Source: CAYFPS01 sp964345075
Lineage (GTDB): Bacteria; CAIWAD01
DNA: 64,000 bases
Direction: 5' to 3'
Assembly: GCA_964345075.1 (NCBI GenBank)
Contig: CAYFPS010000001.1
Location: 62,001 to 126,000, forward strand
In this document: in pieces, positions 1 to 9,243 of the stretch
How the letters are laid out: each line of letters begins with the position of its first letter
How positions within the stretch are numbered: the stretch's first letter is position 1
The notes under the pieces: model-generated
Told to the model about the DNA's origin: nothing
Database searches by the model: none
Seen by the model: the letters and a program-made list of their open reading frames with translations, nothing else
Program-made: the position numbers and the translations under genes

Positions 1-1766
1 CCACCAGCGGTCACGGTGGCCTCAACCATTCCCGAGCCAAGGGCAAAGCTGCTGCCGCTATCAAGGCTGACTGAGAGGGCCTGGGGCACGCCACACCACA
101 TGTCCATTCCGGGATCACCCATCAGGTTGGCCCAGTTGGAAAAGTGCTCGGCATTGGCGTCACCGTCGGGCAGGTTCTCGGCCAGAGTTGCCTTTCCGGC
201 AAACATCGAGGGACCGACCTGGGCCACACCGTGATCCAGGAAGCTGCTCCAGAAGCCACCCGCAACGGCATTGTTATAGGCCGTATGTGTGTTGGATGTA
301 GCAAAGCCCATGCAGGCAGCGGAGCCACGAGGCGTGCTGACATCACCCTTGCGCATGAAGGCCTCTGTCTCACAGGTATAGTCAAAATCACCCGTCGAGC
401 AAGTGAAAATGGCCACCACCGGCGGCATGCCATAATTGATGAAGTTGGATTCGCTGTCAATGAAGGAATTGCTCAGGCCATCCATGCCGATCCAGCCACG
501 GTAGTTGTAGAGCGCGATTCCCTGATTGAACCAGTTGTTTACATCACCGGCATCACTGTTCGGGTACCAGAGCGTGTCCACATCCGTGATACCTTCCTCC
601 ACCATGTCGCTGACAATGGTGCGGGACTGCTGAATCATGCTGATCGCATCCCAGCCGGTTGTCAGGGCGGCGCCTTCCAGCCAGGCCGTACCCGCCATGG
701 TCGGGGTCGTCTCGTAATAGAGGATCTTGTTACACATGGTGCCCAGCTGAGTGGCGTTCTCAACGGAGAGGCGACCGACGGCCACATCACCGTAAATATC
801 ACCACCATCAACGCAGGCGTATGCGTGATCGTACTGGCCTGAATAGCCCGTGCCATTGGTCGGTAGATTGTAGTCGCCGCTGACACTGGGATCACCCACC
901 AGCATGACGAATGCGGGAGCTTCTTCCCAGTTGGCGTAGGCATTGCTGATGTAATTCTTGATGGCGCTTGCCGTCCAGCTGCCCACTTCGCTTTCTCCGG
1001 CAACCGTCACTGTGTGTCCCTTGTCCCGCTTCCATTCAAGCAGGCTCTGCAGATAAGCGTTGTTCTGGACAATACTGTTGCGGGCAAGAACCAGATACGC
1101 CCCGGGAAGGTTCGATTGCATCTCACGCAGATTCTGCTGAGTGACCAGCTCGTGCGCCGCTTCAGGCACAATACCGGGCAACGGTGATACATCTGCGCGC
1201 AGGGGCTGCGTGACATTCGAAGACGCCTGCTGTGTAACACGCAGTGTTGCCTGGCGCAAAAGGAAGGTGGTTCCGCTGACTCCGTCGTAGCGCACCGGAA
1301 CAAGACCCAGCTGGGCCATCGACTGACCGCGGGCGATAAACGTCTCGCCAATCTTCAGCGCTTCGGCGGGATAGCCTTGTGAGCTGTAGAGATGCTGATC
1401 CAAAGACCAGCTGGCCGGTCCTTCCAGGTCGGGACCCGTTTCTGCCTGCACAGGCATGGGCCTGCCCGGAACGCTTTCCCACACGGGATTCTCCAGGCTG
1501 ACAAGCAGCTCATGACCTGCATCGAGCTGGATCAGCTCGGAGACAAAGGGCAGAGCGGGAGCACCCAGGCCGGGCAGCTCAAGGCATCCATCCAGATTGA
1601 GCTGAAGCCAGGCTTCTCCATTCATACTGATCGTCTGCGGGGATTCAGACATGGACCAATTCAGCAGCAGATCCTGACCATCCTGGCTGGATTCAAGCGA
1701 CCAGGCATGCAGCATCGCAGGCAGGCATAGTCCTGCCACGAGGGGGAGTATGGACTTTCGGAGCAT
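1..1766 (-). CDS. Gingipain-like C25 cysteine peptidase, secreted (3' end beyond window)
   Basis: The minus strand is open without a stop from ATG at 1766 to the window edge, giving 588 codons. The protein begins with a signal peptide (MLRKSILPLVAGLCLPAMLHA). The middle matches the C25 (gingipain-type) fold and aligns well with the intact paralogue at 17852-22543: a propeptide-like N-terminus, a GWIG loop with Trp425, then the FTCSTGD nucleophile segment with Cys456, then a THTAYNN segment. In gingipains the position of Trp425 is the catalytic His, so activity is uncertain. Family knowledge says such proteins are exported and often carry C-terminal sorting tails; that part lies outside the window. 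It is one of three C25 paralogues here and is transcribed divergently from the gene at 1996. Confidence 0.85.
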   Translation of the reverse strand, partial: MLRKSILPLVAGLCLPAMLHAWSLESSQDGQDLLLNWSMSESPQTISMNGEAWLQLNLDGCLELPGLGAPALPFVSELIQLDAGHELLVSLENPVWESVPGRPMPVQAETGPDLEGPASWSLDQHLYSSQGYPAEALKIGETFIARGQSMAQLGLVPVRYDGVSGTTFLLRQATLRVTQQASSNVTQPLRADVSPLPGIVPEAAHELVTQQNLREMQSNLPGAYLVLARNSIVQNNAYLQSLLEWKRDKGHTVTVAGESEVGSWTASAIKNYISNAYANWEEAPAFVMLVGDPSVSGDYNLPTNGTGYSGQYDHAYACVDGGDIYGDVAVGRLSVENATQLGTMCNKILYYETTPTMAGTAWLEGAALTTGWDAISMIQQSRTIVSDMVEEGITDVDTLWYPNSDAGDVNNWFNQGIALYNYRGWIGMDGLSNSFIDSESNFINYGMPPVVAIFTCSTGDFDYTCETEAFMRKGDVSTPRGSAACMGFATSNTHTAYNNAVAGGFWSSFLDHGVAQVGPSMFAGKATLAENLPDGDANAEHFSNWANLMGDPGMDMWCGVPQALSVSLDSGSSFALGSGMVEATVTAG

Positions 1767-1995
1767 GGAAATCTCCCGATAAGGCCTCTGGGGGCGATTG
1801 ATGTTGTTCACTTAGTTGGGCTTGAGGAGTATAGCGTTTGCGCAAAGCTGCTCCAAGCTAAAAATTGACCCTCTAACAGCTTCCAAAGCTGGTTCAGAAA
1901 GACACCCGATTATTCAGGCTGTACGATTGTTCGCCTCTTTAACATTTCAATTCCTTAGCTTTCCGGATCAGGCCTTGACAGATCAGGATCCTTAC

Positions 1996-3075
1996 ATGTC
2001 ACTGCACTTCTTTCTTGAATCAGCCCATCGGATTCCTGCCGATGACAGCAGGACACGCATTTATGTCGATGGCACCAGCCACACCATGCGTGAGGGGCGC
2101 GACATCGAGCTAAGTCACTGGAACCCCAACACGACCGGAGATCACCTGGCCGCTGACAGTTCCACTGAAATCGCCCTGAACTTTCTTCAGCTGGAAGAGC
2201 TGCCCACTGAGGGCCTGATTATCAACAACCACCTGGATATCGATGGAATTCTGGCCGCATGGTGCCTGACGCAGCCAGCCCTTGCCATGGCCAATCGTGA
2301 AGTGCTGGTAGAGGTTGCGGAGATCGGCGATTTCTGGTCTTGGGGCAGCAAGCGAGCCCTGACCATTTATCAGCGGCTGCATGAGATCTGCAGCAACTAC
2401 GAAGATGAGGGTGATTCGGCGGCGGAGGCCTACGAAGCCTGTTTTGCTGCCCTGCCCGCTCTCCTGGCTGGTGAAGCAGATACAATGGCTCTGGAATCCC
2501 TGATGAAGGCAGACGCCATGGTTGAAGCGGGAACAATTCCCCGCCGCCTGTATCACGGCCGTTTTGTCGCCTACCAGATTCCGCGCATTGTTCATGGCGG
2601 CAATCTGGAAAAGGCTCTCGCGATTGACCCCTTTAATGCCCCGCTCGACAGGGACAGCCTGCTGCCGGCCCATGTTCGTAACCGCCGGGACGCCTGCCGC
2701 GTACAGCTGGTGAGTGTCGAAGGCGAAGAGGGCTGGTATCACGACTTGCATTATCCCGGCTACATGTGGGCCGAAACCGTTGACCGCTGGCGGGCTCCTG
2801 GCTTCTGGGAGGGCGACAACAGCAACACCTGGTACTTCCGCTTTGCCCCGCTTGAGGATGCGCTGGAGAAGCTGCGCGCCCTGGAAAAGAATCCGGGAGT
2901 CTGGCAAAGTGCGGAAGAGCAGCCGCCCTTCAAGTGTGTGCTGGGCCGGGCCTTCACCGTGGTAGCATCCTTTCTAAGCGATGATGATGAAGCCGCCGAG
3001 TCGAGCCTTGCGCCTGAAACGGTTGCCGAAATTCTGCTTAGGGCCTTCACCTTCGACCAGACTTCCGCCCATTAA
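1996..3075 (+). CDS. DUF6687-like uncharacterised protein
   Basis: This is a 359-residue cytoplasmic protein. The reading frame is open further upstream (from 1816), but the ATG at 1996 starts the recognisable part, MSLHFFLESAHRIP. It shows an early VDGTSH segment, then LSHWNPNTTGDHL, then TSTEIALNFL-type text around residues 55-65, and NNHLDIDGILAAW near residue 80, which recalls the DHH-like acidic motif of phosphoesterases. This order matches my memory of DUF6687 proteins, whose reaction is not known. The Nudix gene starts one base after its stop, so the two are probably co-translated. Product family moderately sure; function unknown. Confidence 0.65.
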   Translation: MSLHFFLESAHRIPADDSRTRIYVDGTSHTMREGRDIELSHWNPNTTGDHLAADSSTEIALNFLQLEELPTEGLIINNHLDIDGILAAWCLTQPALAMANREVLVEVAEIGDFWSWGSKRALTIYQRLHEICSNYEDEGDSAAEAYEACFAALPALLAGEADTMALESLMKADAMVEAGTIPRRLYHGRFVAYQIPRIVHGGNLEKALAIDPFNAPLDRDSLLPAHVRNRRDACRVQLVSVEGEEGWYHDLHYPGYMWAETVDRWRAPGFWEGDNSNTWYFRFAPLEDALEKLRALEKNPGVWQSAEEQPPFKCVLGRAFTVVASFLSDDDEAAESSLAPETVAEILLRAFTFDQTSAH

Positions 3076-3076
3076 G

Positions 3077-3550
3077 GTGCCTGTCATCGAGGCAACCCTG
3101 TGTTATGTGGAGCGGGACGGAAAGGTCCTGATGTTGCATCGTATCACGAGGCCCGACGACCTGCACTTCGGCAAGTACAATGGGCTGGGCGGCAAGTTCG
3201 AAGCGGGCGAATCGGCGCTGGACTGCGCAAAGCGCGAGATCGAAGAAGAGTCGGGCCTTCTTCCCCACAGCCTCGATTTCCGCGGTCACATTACTTTTCC
3301 CCTCTTTGATGGAACAAACGACTGGTCGGTCTTTCTCTTTTGCTGTCAGGCTGAAGGCGACACGCTACAACACCCGGAAGAAGGGCGGCTCGAATGGGTG
3401 GAACGGGACCGACTGCTTGACTTGAACCTCTGGGAGGGGGATCGTCATTTTCTGCCCTGGGTTCTGGAGCGCCGCCGCTTTCTGGCGCGCTTTGTATACA
3501 CTGACGGAAACTACGTCGAACACACCGTCAACTTCATTGACGAAGCATAA
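3077..3550 (+). CDS. Nudix hydrolase, MutT/8-oxo-dGTPase type
   Basis: About 157 residues carrying a complete Nudix box: GGKFEAGESALDCAKREIEE followed by ESGL, which satisfies Gx5Ex7REUxEExGU. Such enzymes hydrolyse nucleoside diphosphates linked to another moiety; oxidised dGTP is a common substrate of this size class. I chose the GTG at 3077, one base past the upstream stop, because VPVIEATLCYVERDGKVL is the usual first strand of the fold. An in-frame ATG at 2981 would add a tail that only overlaps the upstream gene. No strong ribosome-binding site is visible, consistent with translational coupling to the DUF6687-like gene. AtuA follows 18 bases later. Confidence 0.85.
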   Translation: MPVIEATLCYVERDGKVLMLHRITRPDDLHFGKYNGLGGKFEAGESALDCAKREIEEESGLLPHSLDFRGHITFPLFDGTNDWSVFLFCCQAEGDTLQHPEEGRLEWVERDRLLDLNLWEGDRHFLPWVLERRRFLARFVYTDGNYVEHTVNFIDEA

Positions 3551-3568
3551 CAGCACACGAGGCCTATC

Positions 3569-4930
3569 ATGAGCCGAATGATTCGAATCGCCAATGGCCA
3601 GGGTTTCTGGGGCGATTCCGTAGATGCCCCCATGCACTTGCTGGAGCGGGGCGGGATCGATTTTCTGACCCTCGACTATCTGGCGGAAGTCACGCTTTCC
3701 ATTATGCAACGCCAGCGCTTGAAAAATCCCGAAAGCGGCTACGCCCGCGATTTTGTGGATCTTGTATCACGGGCCATGCCGCTATTGAAGCAAAACGGCG
3801 TCAAGCTGGTGACCAATGCCGGCGGCGTCAATCCTCACGCCTGCAGCCGGGCCATCGGCAAGGTGGCAGCAGAAAGCGGTCAGACCATTCCCGTTGGCAT
3901 CATTGAAGGTGACGACATCCTGCATCGCATCGCGGAGCTGGAAGCGGCCGGTGCCGACTTCAAGAATCTGGAAAGCGGCGAGGACTTCGCACTGGTGCGC
4001 GACAAGGTCCTTTCGGCCAATGTCTACATCGACAGCTTCTGCATTGCCGAAGCACTCAACAAAGGCGCTCAGATTGTGCTGGCCGGTCGCGTTTCGGACC
4101 CCGGACTGGCCCTTGGCCCCATGATCCACGCCTTTGGCTGGCAGCCCGGCAGCTGGGATCTTCTGGCCGCCGGCACGCTGGGCGGACACATTACAGAGTG
4201 TGGCGCGCAGTGCACGGGCGGCAATCACAGTCGCTGGTGGGATGTTCCCGACTACGCCAACATTGGTTATCCCGTGATTGAAGTGCAGTCCGATGGCAAT
4301 TTCTGTGTGACAAAGCAGCCCGGCACAGGCGGGCTTGTCTCACGGGAGTCGGTCACGGAGCAGATTCTCTACGAGATGGGTGATCCAAAGAAGTACATCT
4401 CGCCGGATGTCTGCGTAGACTTCACCACCATTCATCTGGAAGAAACAGCCAAGGACCGGGTTCGCGTCAGTGGCATCAAGGGCTTGCCGGCAACGGACAC
4501 CTACAAGGTCAGCTTCTCCTATCTGGCTGGATACAAGGCAAGCGGACAGCTGACGGTTTGCGGTCCGCGGGCGCTGGAAAAGGCTAAGAAGGTGGGTGAA
4601 ATCATCTGGGATCGCCTGAAGACTGCCGGCTGCGTATACGAAGAAACCCGCACCGAATATCTGGGTGTGACCACCTGTCATCCCGGTATTCAGTCAGTTC
4701 CCGACCAGGTCAATGAAGTCGTGTTACGTCTCTCGGTGCGCGACGATGACCGTGCCAAAGTCGATCGATTTGGCAAGGAGCTGGCCCCGGTCATCACTAA
4801 CGGACCCAGCGGTATCACGGGCTTTGCCGGTGGCAGACCCAAGGCGCAGGAGATTGTCGCCTACTGGCCGGCGCTCGTCCCCAAGTCCCTCATCAAGACC
4901 CACGTAAGCGTGGAAGAGGCAGGTGCATGA
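3569..4930 (+). CDS. AtuA/DUF1446 family protein (acyclic terpene utilisation-like)
   Basis: A 453-residue protein with the DUF1446 signature order: an N-terminal RIANGQGFWGDS, then TLDYLAEVTL, then LVTNAGGVNP near residue 85, and a VLAGRVSDPGLALGP segment near residue 175. The family is named after Pseudomonas AtuA of citronellol/geraniol breakdown, where it partners with acyl-CoA enzymes, but many members sit in unrelated contexts and the reaction is undefined. GAGG precedes the ATG by six bases. The stop overlaps the next start as ATGA, so it is made together with the small AtuA-related partner. In many genomes these two are one fused protein; here they are split. Confidence 0.85.
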   Translation: MSRMIRIANGQGFWGDSVDAPMHLLERGGIDFLTLDYLAEVTLSIMQRQRLKNPESGYARDFVDLVSRAMPLLKQNGVKLVTNAGGVNPHACSRAIGKVAAESGQTIPVGIIEGDDILHRIAELEAAGADFKNLESGEDFALVRDKVLSANVYIDSFCIAEALNKGAQIVLAGRVSDPGLALGPMIHAFGWQPGSWDLLAAGTLGGHITECGAQCTGGNHSRWWDVPDYANIGYPVIEVQSDGNFCVTKQPGTGGLVSRESVTEQILYEMGDPKKYISPDVCVDFTTIHLEETAKDRVRVSGIKGLPATDTYKVSFSYLAGYKASGQLTVCGPRALEKAKKVGEIIWDRLKTAGCVYEETRTEYLGVTTCHPGIQSVPDQVNEVVLRLSVRDDDRAKVDRFGKELAPVITNGPSGITGFAGGRPKAQEIVAYWPALVPKSLIKTHVSVEEAGA

Positions 4931-5280
4931 TGAAAATCAGACTCGAACAGATTGCCTGGGCAAGAAGCGGCGACAAGGGCCCCAACAGCAATGTCGGCAT
5001 CGCCTTCAGACATCAGGAGCTCTACGATTGGGCCCTCAATGCATTGAGTGAAGAAACCGTCGGCGCACACTTCGCGCAGATTGCGCTGGATGGTGTCACA
5101 CGCTACGAGCTGCCCAATTTGTTTGCCCTTAACTTTATCCTGAAGAACAGCCTTGGCGGAGGTGGCTCGGAAAGCCTGCTGAATGACGCGCAGGGCAAGA
5201 CCCACGGACAGGGCCTGTTGCAGATGGAGCTGGAACTGCCCGATTCGCTGGCCCATCTGGTGGATGAGCTTCCCGTCTGA
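4927..5280 (+). CDS. AtuA-related small partner protein
   Basis: 117 residues, starting in a four-base ATGA overlap with the AtuA-like gene. The text IAWARSGDKGPNSNVGI near the N-terminus and LGGGGSESLLNDAQGKTHGQ near the C-terminus are the hallmarks of the AtuA-related domain, which forms the C-terminal part of fused DUF1446 proteins. It probably completes the AtuA-like protein as a separate subunit. A strong bidirectional hairpin terminator ends the four-gene plus-strand unit 25 bases downstream. Confidence 0.85.
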   Translation: MMKIRLEQIAWARSGDKGPNSNVGIAFRHQELYDWALNALSEETVGAHFAQIALDGVTRYELPNLFALNFILKNSLGGGGSESLLNDAQGKTHGQGLLQMELELPDSLAHLVDELPV

Positions 5281-5305
5281 ATCACATGGATGATCCGTTG
5301 AAACG

Positions 5306-5338
5306 AAAAGGGCCCCGAAAAACCGGGGCCCTCTTTTT
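5306..5338. terminator. Bidirectional intrinsic terminator
   Basis: An eight-pair perfect stem GGGCCCCG/CGGGGCCC (5310-5317 with 5324-5331) with a six-base A-rich loop is followed by TCTTTTTG on the plus strand and preceded by an A-rich run, so it can end both the AtuA unit and the carboxypeptidase that converges at 5353. One GTGATACA word (5338-5345) lies between the hairpin and the carboxypeptidase stop. Confidence 0.9.
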
Positions 5339-5352
5339 GTATCACAATCTGA

Positions 5353-8300
5353 TCAGCGGTCGTTTTTGATCAGTGGATCAGCAACCCTGCGATTGTGCGC
5401 GGGATCAACCATTGGAATGCTGGAAGGATCAGCCGCACCCCGCAACATGCTATTGGCCACCACCCGGTAATACTGATCACCCAGACTGGCCGCGTCCACA
5501 TGCAGGTAGCTGGTGCTGGCTGTCGATGTTAGCGCGGCAAATCCCGAGTAGGGATCCGCACTGGAAAGCACCGTGTACTGGCTGGCACCAGCTGAAGCAT
5601 TCCAGCTGAGCAGCATATCGCTGCCCTGCGCCTCTACACTGACCACAACAGGATCAGGTGCAATCACCAATGTACCCGTGATACAAACATCGTCCACGTT
5701 CCAGTACCAATCGTAAATGTCATAGAACTCGAAGCAGACGGCTACCTGACTCTGGCCGGCTGCCCAGCTGCTGATATCGAGACTCTCGCTGCCTTCAATG
5801 GTAAACTCGCCGGCCTGATCGTCCTCGTGCCATTCGGCCAGCAGATAACTCCAGGTGGCGCCACCATCGATGCTGCCCTTGACATAGGCATCGGTCACGG
5901 CACCGCTGTAGCCAAGGCGCAGACGGTGCCAGAAGTCGAGCTGGAGCGTGCCCTGCATGCTGCAGTCGAAGACCGGGCTGATCAGGCGACTGTGATCCAC
6001 CTGTCCGCTGGTGCTGTACTGGATGTAGGCGGTTGTGCCCTGACCCGTGTAGTCAGCCGTGGTCCAGCTGTTCCCGCCCGCGACCAGTGTCTCGACCGTA
6101 AAGTCGGCCAGGCCGCCCTCGAAATCCTGGCAGTACTCGAGTCCGCCGGGCACCAGAATCTGGAAGCCATAAAGGCTGCTGGTGGAGCTGTTGTCGGCCG
6201 GCGCTTCATCCGTCGCGCGGAAGCGATACTCGATGAGGGTTCCCCAGGAAGCAGGCCCGGGAATCGTGGCAGACCAAAGGCTACCGGCCTGACTCATCGT
6301 CTGAGTGTTCCAGGCCGCGCCATTCAAGCGATAGTCCATCTCTGCGGAGGCAACTCCGGAGGCGTCGCTGATCGTCACCTGAACCAGCCAGGGGCCGCTG
6401 CCATCTTCTGTGTCGGGCAGTGCCGTGTGCGAATAGACAGGGCCACTCAGGTCTTCTCCACCTTCGGAGAGAACCTGAATCAAATTGCTCCAGCCACTCC
6501 AGTCGCCATCGGCATCAACTGCGCGCACCTTGTAGAAGTACTCACCCGGCGACTGTCCCGTGATCGCATAGAATTCATCGGTGATGTCGTCCGCGAGCAC
6601 GACTTCACTGCTGAAGCTGCTTACGGGGGCAAAGTTGTCGACATAAATGCCCTCGCCAAGAACGGACGCGTCCGTCTCGTAGCGCAGGCGAATCAACACA
6701 CTCTGTCCGGCGTAGGCATCCAGCGGGAAGCTCGCGGCAACCCAGCTGCCGGATGATCCTGTGATACCATTGCCATCGTTGTTGCCGTTAGGATCGGATG
6801 TTGTCGTAATGTTGCCGGAGAGTGTCGTCCATGTAACACCGTCTGTCGAGGCCTCGACATAAGCGTAATCCCAGCCCGTTTCGATGTCGTAATACACATC
6901 AAAACTGACAGCCATGCCGCTGCTTGCGGAAATCGGCTGCGAGAGCTCACTGATGGCATTTCGGTTGTTGCCGGTTCCGCCGTAGAAGCTTGTGGGCGCG
7001 CTGGCATAGCGAGCCGTGCTCAGGGCAAAGGCTGTTGTGCCCGAAACCCAGTTGCCCGCATCGTCAAAGGAATCACTTCCGGTGGCAACACCGATCATCT
7101 CGCGCAGCTCGTAGGCAATGGCCGGATTGTCAGCATCAGGAGCTGGCGTACTCCAGCTGACCGTGTAGTCTCCGCCCACGCTTCCCAGCTCGGCCAGCGT
7201 GGGTGCGGCAGGCGGCAGGCTGGACCAGGGATTTCCGGCCATCTCCGCAAAGACCAGGTTGGGCTCCAGGTTCTCGGCCACCAGCTGCGGGATGCGGCTC
7301 TCGGCGGGCCAGAAACCGTCGCTGCTGCTGCCCACCTCCGGCGTGATCGCCATGATGCGGGAGTGCTCCGTGTCTGCGCCGTAAAGCCAGTCATCGGAAT
7401 CACCATTGGTTGTATACAAGAGCTCCCAGGCCGTACCCGGTGAGTAGCCATTGTAATCGGCCATCAGGCTTGTCATCAGCACAAAGGCACTGTGATCCGG
7501 CTCCGGAGTATAGATCTCGTCGTAACCCCAGGGATAGATCAGCAGATTGCTGTAACTGTGATACGTGATCGAAGCACTGAAGTCACGGCTGTTGACAAAG
7601 TTCCGGATCACCTGTGTTTCAGGCTCGCTGAAGGCGCTCGCCCCGCGGTATGTATCGCTGGAACCATAGGGGCTGCTACCCACATTGTCGTAGCCCCAGG
7701 CATAGCCGAAGTTGCGGTTCAGGTCCACACCGTAGCTGCCATCACCATTATTGCGGCGGTTCTTGCGCCACATGCCACCACCCGTCGGATTGGTGGACTC
7801 ATTGTAGAGCACGCCATCAGGATTCATGAAGGGCACGAACCAGAGCTCGCGCTCATCAACGATGTTTGTCACACGGGCATCGGTCCCGTAATTGTCCGTC
7901 AGGTAATGGACGAAGTGCAGGAGCACTTCAATCGTGATCGCCTCGCGGGCATGGATATAGGAATTGTAAAAGACCTCGGGCTCGTCTTCATCCACATTCG
8001 GATTGTCCGAAATCTTGAAGGCCCAGATTTCATTGCCTTCAATGGTGGTGCCAATGATCTCGGGAACACCCACAATAGAGGGAAAGTCAAGGCTGAGTGC
8101 CTGAATCTCGGCCATGCCCTCACTGTAGGTGTGATAGGCGCCGTAGTTGCGTGATACACTCAGGCGCTCGGCATAGTGCTGCTCCATGTCCGCCACAAGA
8201 ATCTGCGGCCGAAAGCCTGCCCGTGTCAGGTCGTTCAGCTGCTGACTATCAATAGCCAGTTCGATGCCCGCCTCCGTGATGACGGTCCCGCAGGGATCAA

Positions 8301-8442
8301 GTCCGCCCAGACTGGCCGCCAATTGCGGAATCTCACTCTTGTGTGACACGGGAATAAAAACCTGATGCCATGCAGCGGAAAGGGATGCAGGTGCAATCCA
8401 CCCGGCAAGCAGCAGCCCTGCGGCAAGCAGCCTTCTTCTCAT
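5353..8442 (-). CDS. Secreted M14 zinc carboxypeptidase (paralogue B)
   Basis: 1029 residues. A signal peptide (residues 1-23) precedes a propeptide-like stretch and an M14 catalytic domain at about 100-400. All expected residues are visible: zinc ligands His164 and Glu167 in HARE, His295 in YHSYSN, the DLNRNFG substrate-binding segment, and catalytic Glu369 in ITPEVGSSSDGFWP. Beyond it are fibronectin/jelly-roll-like modules with DNFAPV and choice-of-anchor-like text. Unlike its paralogue at 14520-17774 it has no PNPFNP sorting tail and ends in a polar extension (NDR). AGGAG lies seven bases before the ATG. It likely trims C-terminal residues of peptides outside the cell or at the cell surface. 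Confidence 0.92.
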   Translation of the reverse strand: MRRRLLAAGLLLAGWIAPASLSAAWHQVFIPVSHKSEIPQLAASLGGLDPCGTVITEAGIELAIDSQQLNDLTRAGFRPQILVADMEQHYAERLSVSRNYGAYHTYSEGMAEIQALSLDFPSIVGVPEIIGTTIEGNEIWAFKISDNPNVDEDEPEVFYNSYIHAREAITIEVLLHFVHYLTDNYGTDARVTNIVDERELWFVPFMNPDGVLYNESTNPTGGGMWRKNRRNNGDGSYGVDLNRNFGYAWGYDNVGSSPYGSSDTYRGASAFSEPETQVIRNFVNSRDFSASITYHSYSNLLIYPWGYDEIYTPEPDHSAFVLMTSLMADYNGYSPGTAWELLYTTNGDSDDWLYGADTEHSRIMAITPEVGSSSDGFWPAESRIPQLVAENLEPNLVFAEMAGNPWSSLPPAAPTLAELGSVGGDYTVSWSTPAPDADNPAIAYELREMIGVATGSDSFDDAGNWVSGTTAFALSTARYASAPTSFYGGTGNNRNAISELSQPISASSGMAVSFDVYYDIETGWDYAYVEASTDGVTWTTLSGNITTTSDPNGNNDGNGITGSSGSWVAASFPLDAYAGQSVLIRLRYETDASVLGEGIYVDNFAPVSSFSSEVVLADDITDEFYAITGQSPGEYFYKVRAVDADGDWSGWSNLIQVLSEGGEDLSGPVYSHTALPDTEDGSGPWLVQVTISDASGVASAEMDYRLNGAAWNTQTMSQAGSLWSATIPGPASWGTLIEYRFRATDEAPADNSSTSSLYGFQILVPGGLEYCQDFEGGLADFTVETLVAGGNSWTTADYTGQGTTAYIQYSTSGQVDHSRLISPVFDCSMQGTLQLDFWHRLRLGYSGAVTDAYVKGSIDGGATWSYLLAEWHEDDQAGEFTIEGSESLDISSWAAGQSQVAVCFEFYDIYDWYWNVDDVCITGTLVIAPDPVVVSVEAQGSDMLLSWNASAGASQYTVLSSADPYSGFAALTSTASTSYLHVDAASLGDQYYRVVANSMLRGAADPSSIPMVDPAHNRRVADPLIKNDR

Positions 8443-8592
8443 ACCATGCTCCTGAATTCTGTCAGCGTCCCGGGTATCCCACGCTTACGGGGAAGCGATT
8501 GGGCCGGATCGCCTGGTTGGGATTCGATTGTGAAAGGCTAACAATTGGGAAAGGGCAATGCGAGTCAAAAGCGCAGCTTTAAGAATGGGCTG

Positions 8593-9243
8593 CTAATCCC
8601 GCTTCTTGGGCATGTTGCGGATCTTTTCGTTCAGAACGCGGGCTTCTTCGTCCTTCGGCTTGGCCTTGAGGTGACGCTTGATCCAGGCTCTGGCTTCCTT
8701 TTTGTCTCCAACAAAGAAATAGGCCTGTGCGATGCTGCGCGCCACATCGGACCTGAGCGCCTTTTCTTCGTCAAGCTCCATCAGATAGCTGCCAGTTTGA
8801 ATCATGCCCGGGGCAAAACCCACGCGCCTGTACTGCGCGTGCAACAGCAGTGTTGCGCGGAACTCTTCGCCGGGAAAGCGCGCGGCCCACTTGTAGCAGT
8901 TAAGCTGCTGGTCGTAGGCACCCACGACATCAAAGAGATCAAGCATGGAGTAAAGCTCCGCGAAGCGGTAGAAGTGCTCCGCCTGAATGCCCGGGCGTGG
9001 GCCGACATTGTCCGCCCAGTCCTTCCAGGGCAGGACAACATTCCGCTCCAGCTCGCGGCGCAGGCTGTCGGTATCCTGGTCTTCCTGAAGGCGCCAGGCC
9101 CAGCCAACCTGCGAAATGCCCATCTCCAGACTGTCGGCCATCTGCTTCAGCATGGCTTGCCTGTGAAGCGAATCCGCAGGCTGGGCAGCTCTGGCCGGCG
9201 TAAAGGCCAGCAAGGCAAAGAGACAGGCAGTCAGAAAGGTCAT
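8593..9243 (-). CDS. Secreted helical-repeat protein of unknown function
   Basis: 216 residues with a clear signal peptide (MTFLTACLFALLAFTPARAA). The rest is soluble and alpha-helical, with loosely repeated units such as FRATLLLHAQYRR and VARSIAQAYFFVGDKKEARAWIKRHLKAKP, the last resembling a tetratricopeptide repeat. It overlaps the panD stop by four bases (ATGA), so the two genes are co-translated. I see no catalytic motif. A TPR-like scaffold role is a guess from the repeat text. Confidence 0.7.
   Translation of the reverse strand: MTFLTACLFALLAFTPARAAQPADSLHRQAMLKQMADSLEMGISQVGWAWRLQEDQDTDSLRRELERNVVLPWKDWADNVGPRPGIQAEHFYRFAELYSMLDLFDVVGAYDQQLNCYKWAARFPGEEFRATLLLHAQYRRVGFAPGMIQTGSYLMELDEEKALRSDVARSIAQAYFFVGDKKEARAWIKRHLKAKPKDEEARVLNEKIRNMPKKRD

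Noticed and set aside
1975..1980. TTGACA as a -35 box before the DUF6687-like gene
   Set aside because: It is 15 bases ahead of the chosen ATG, leaving no room for a -10 box and start site.
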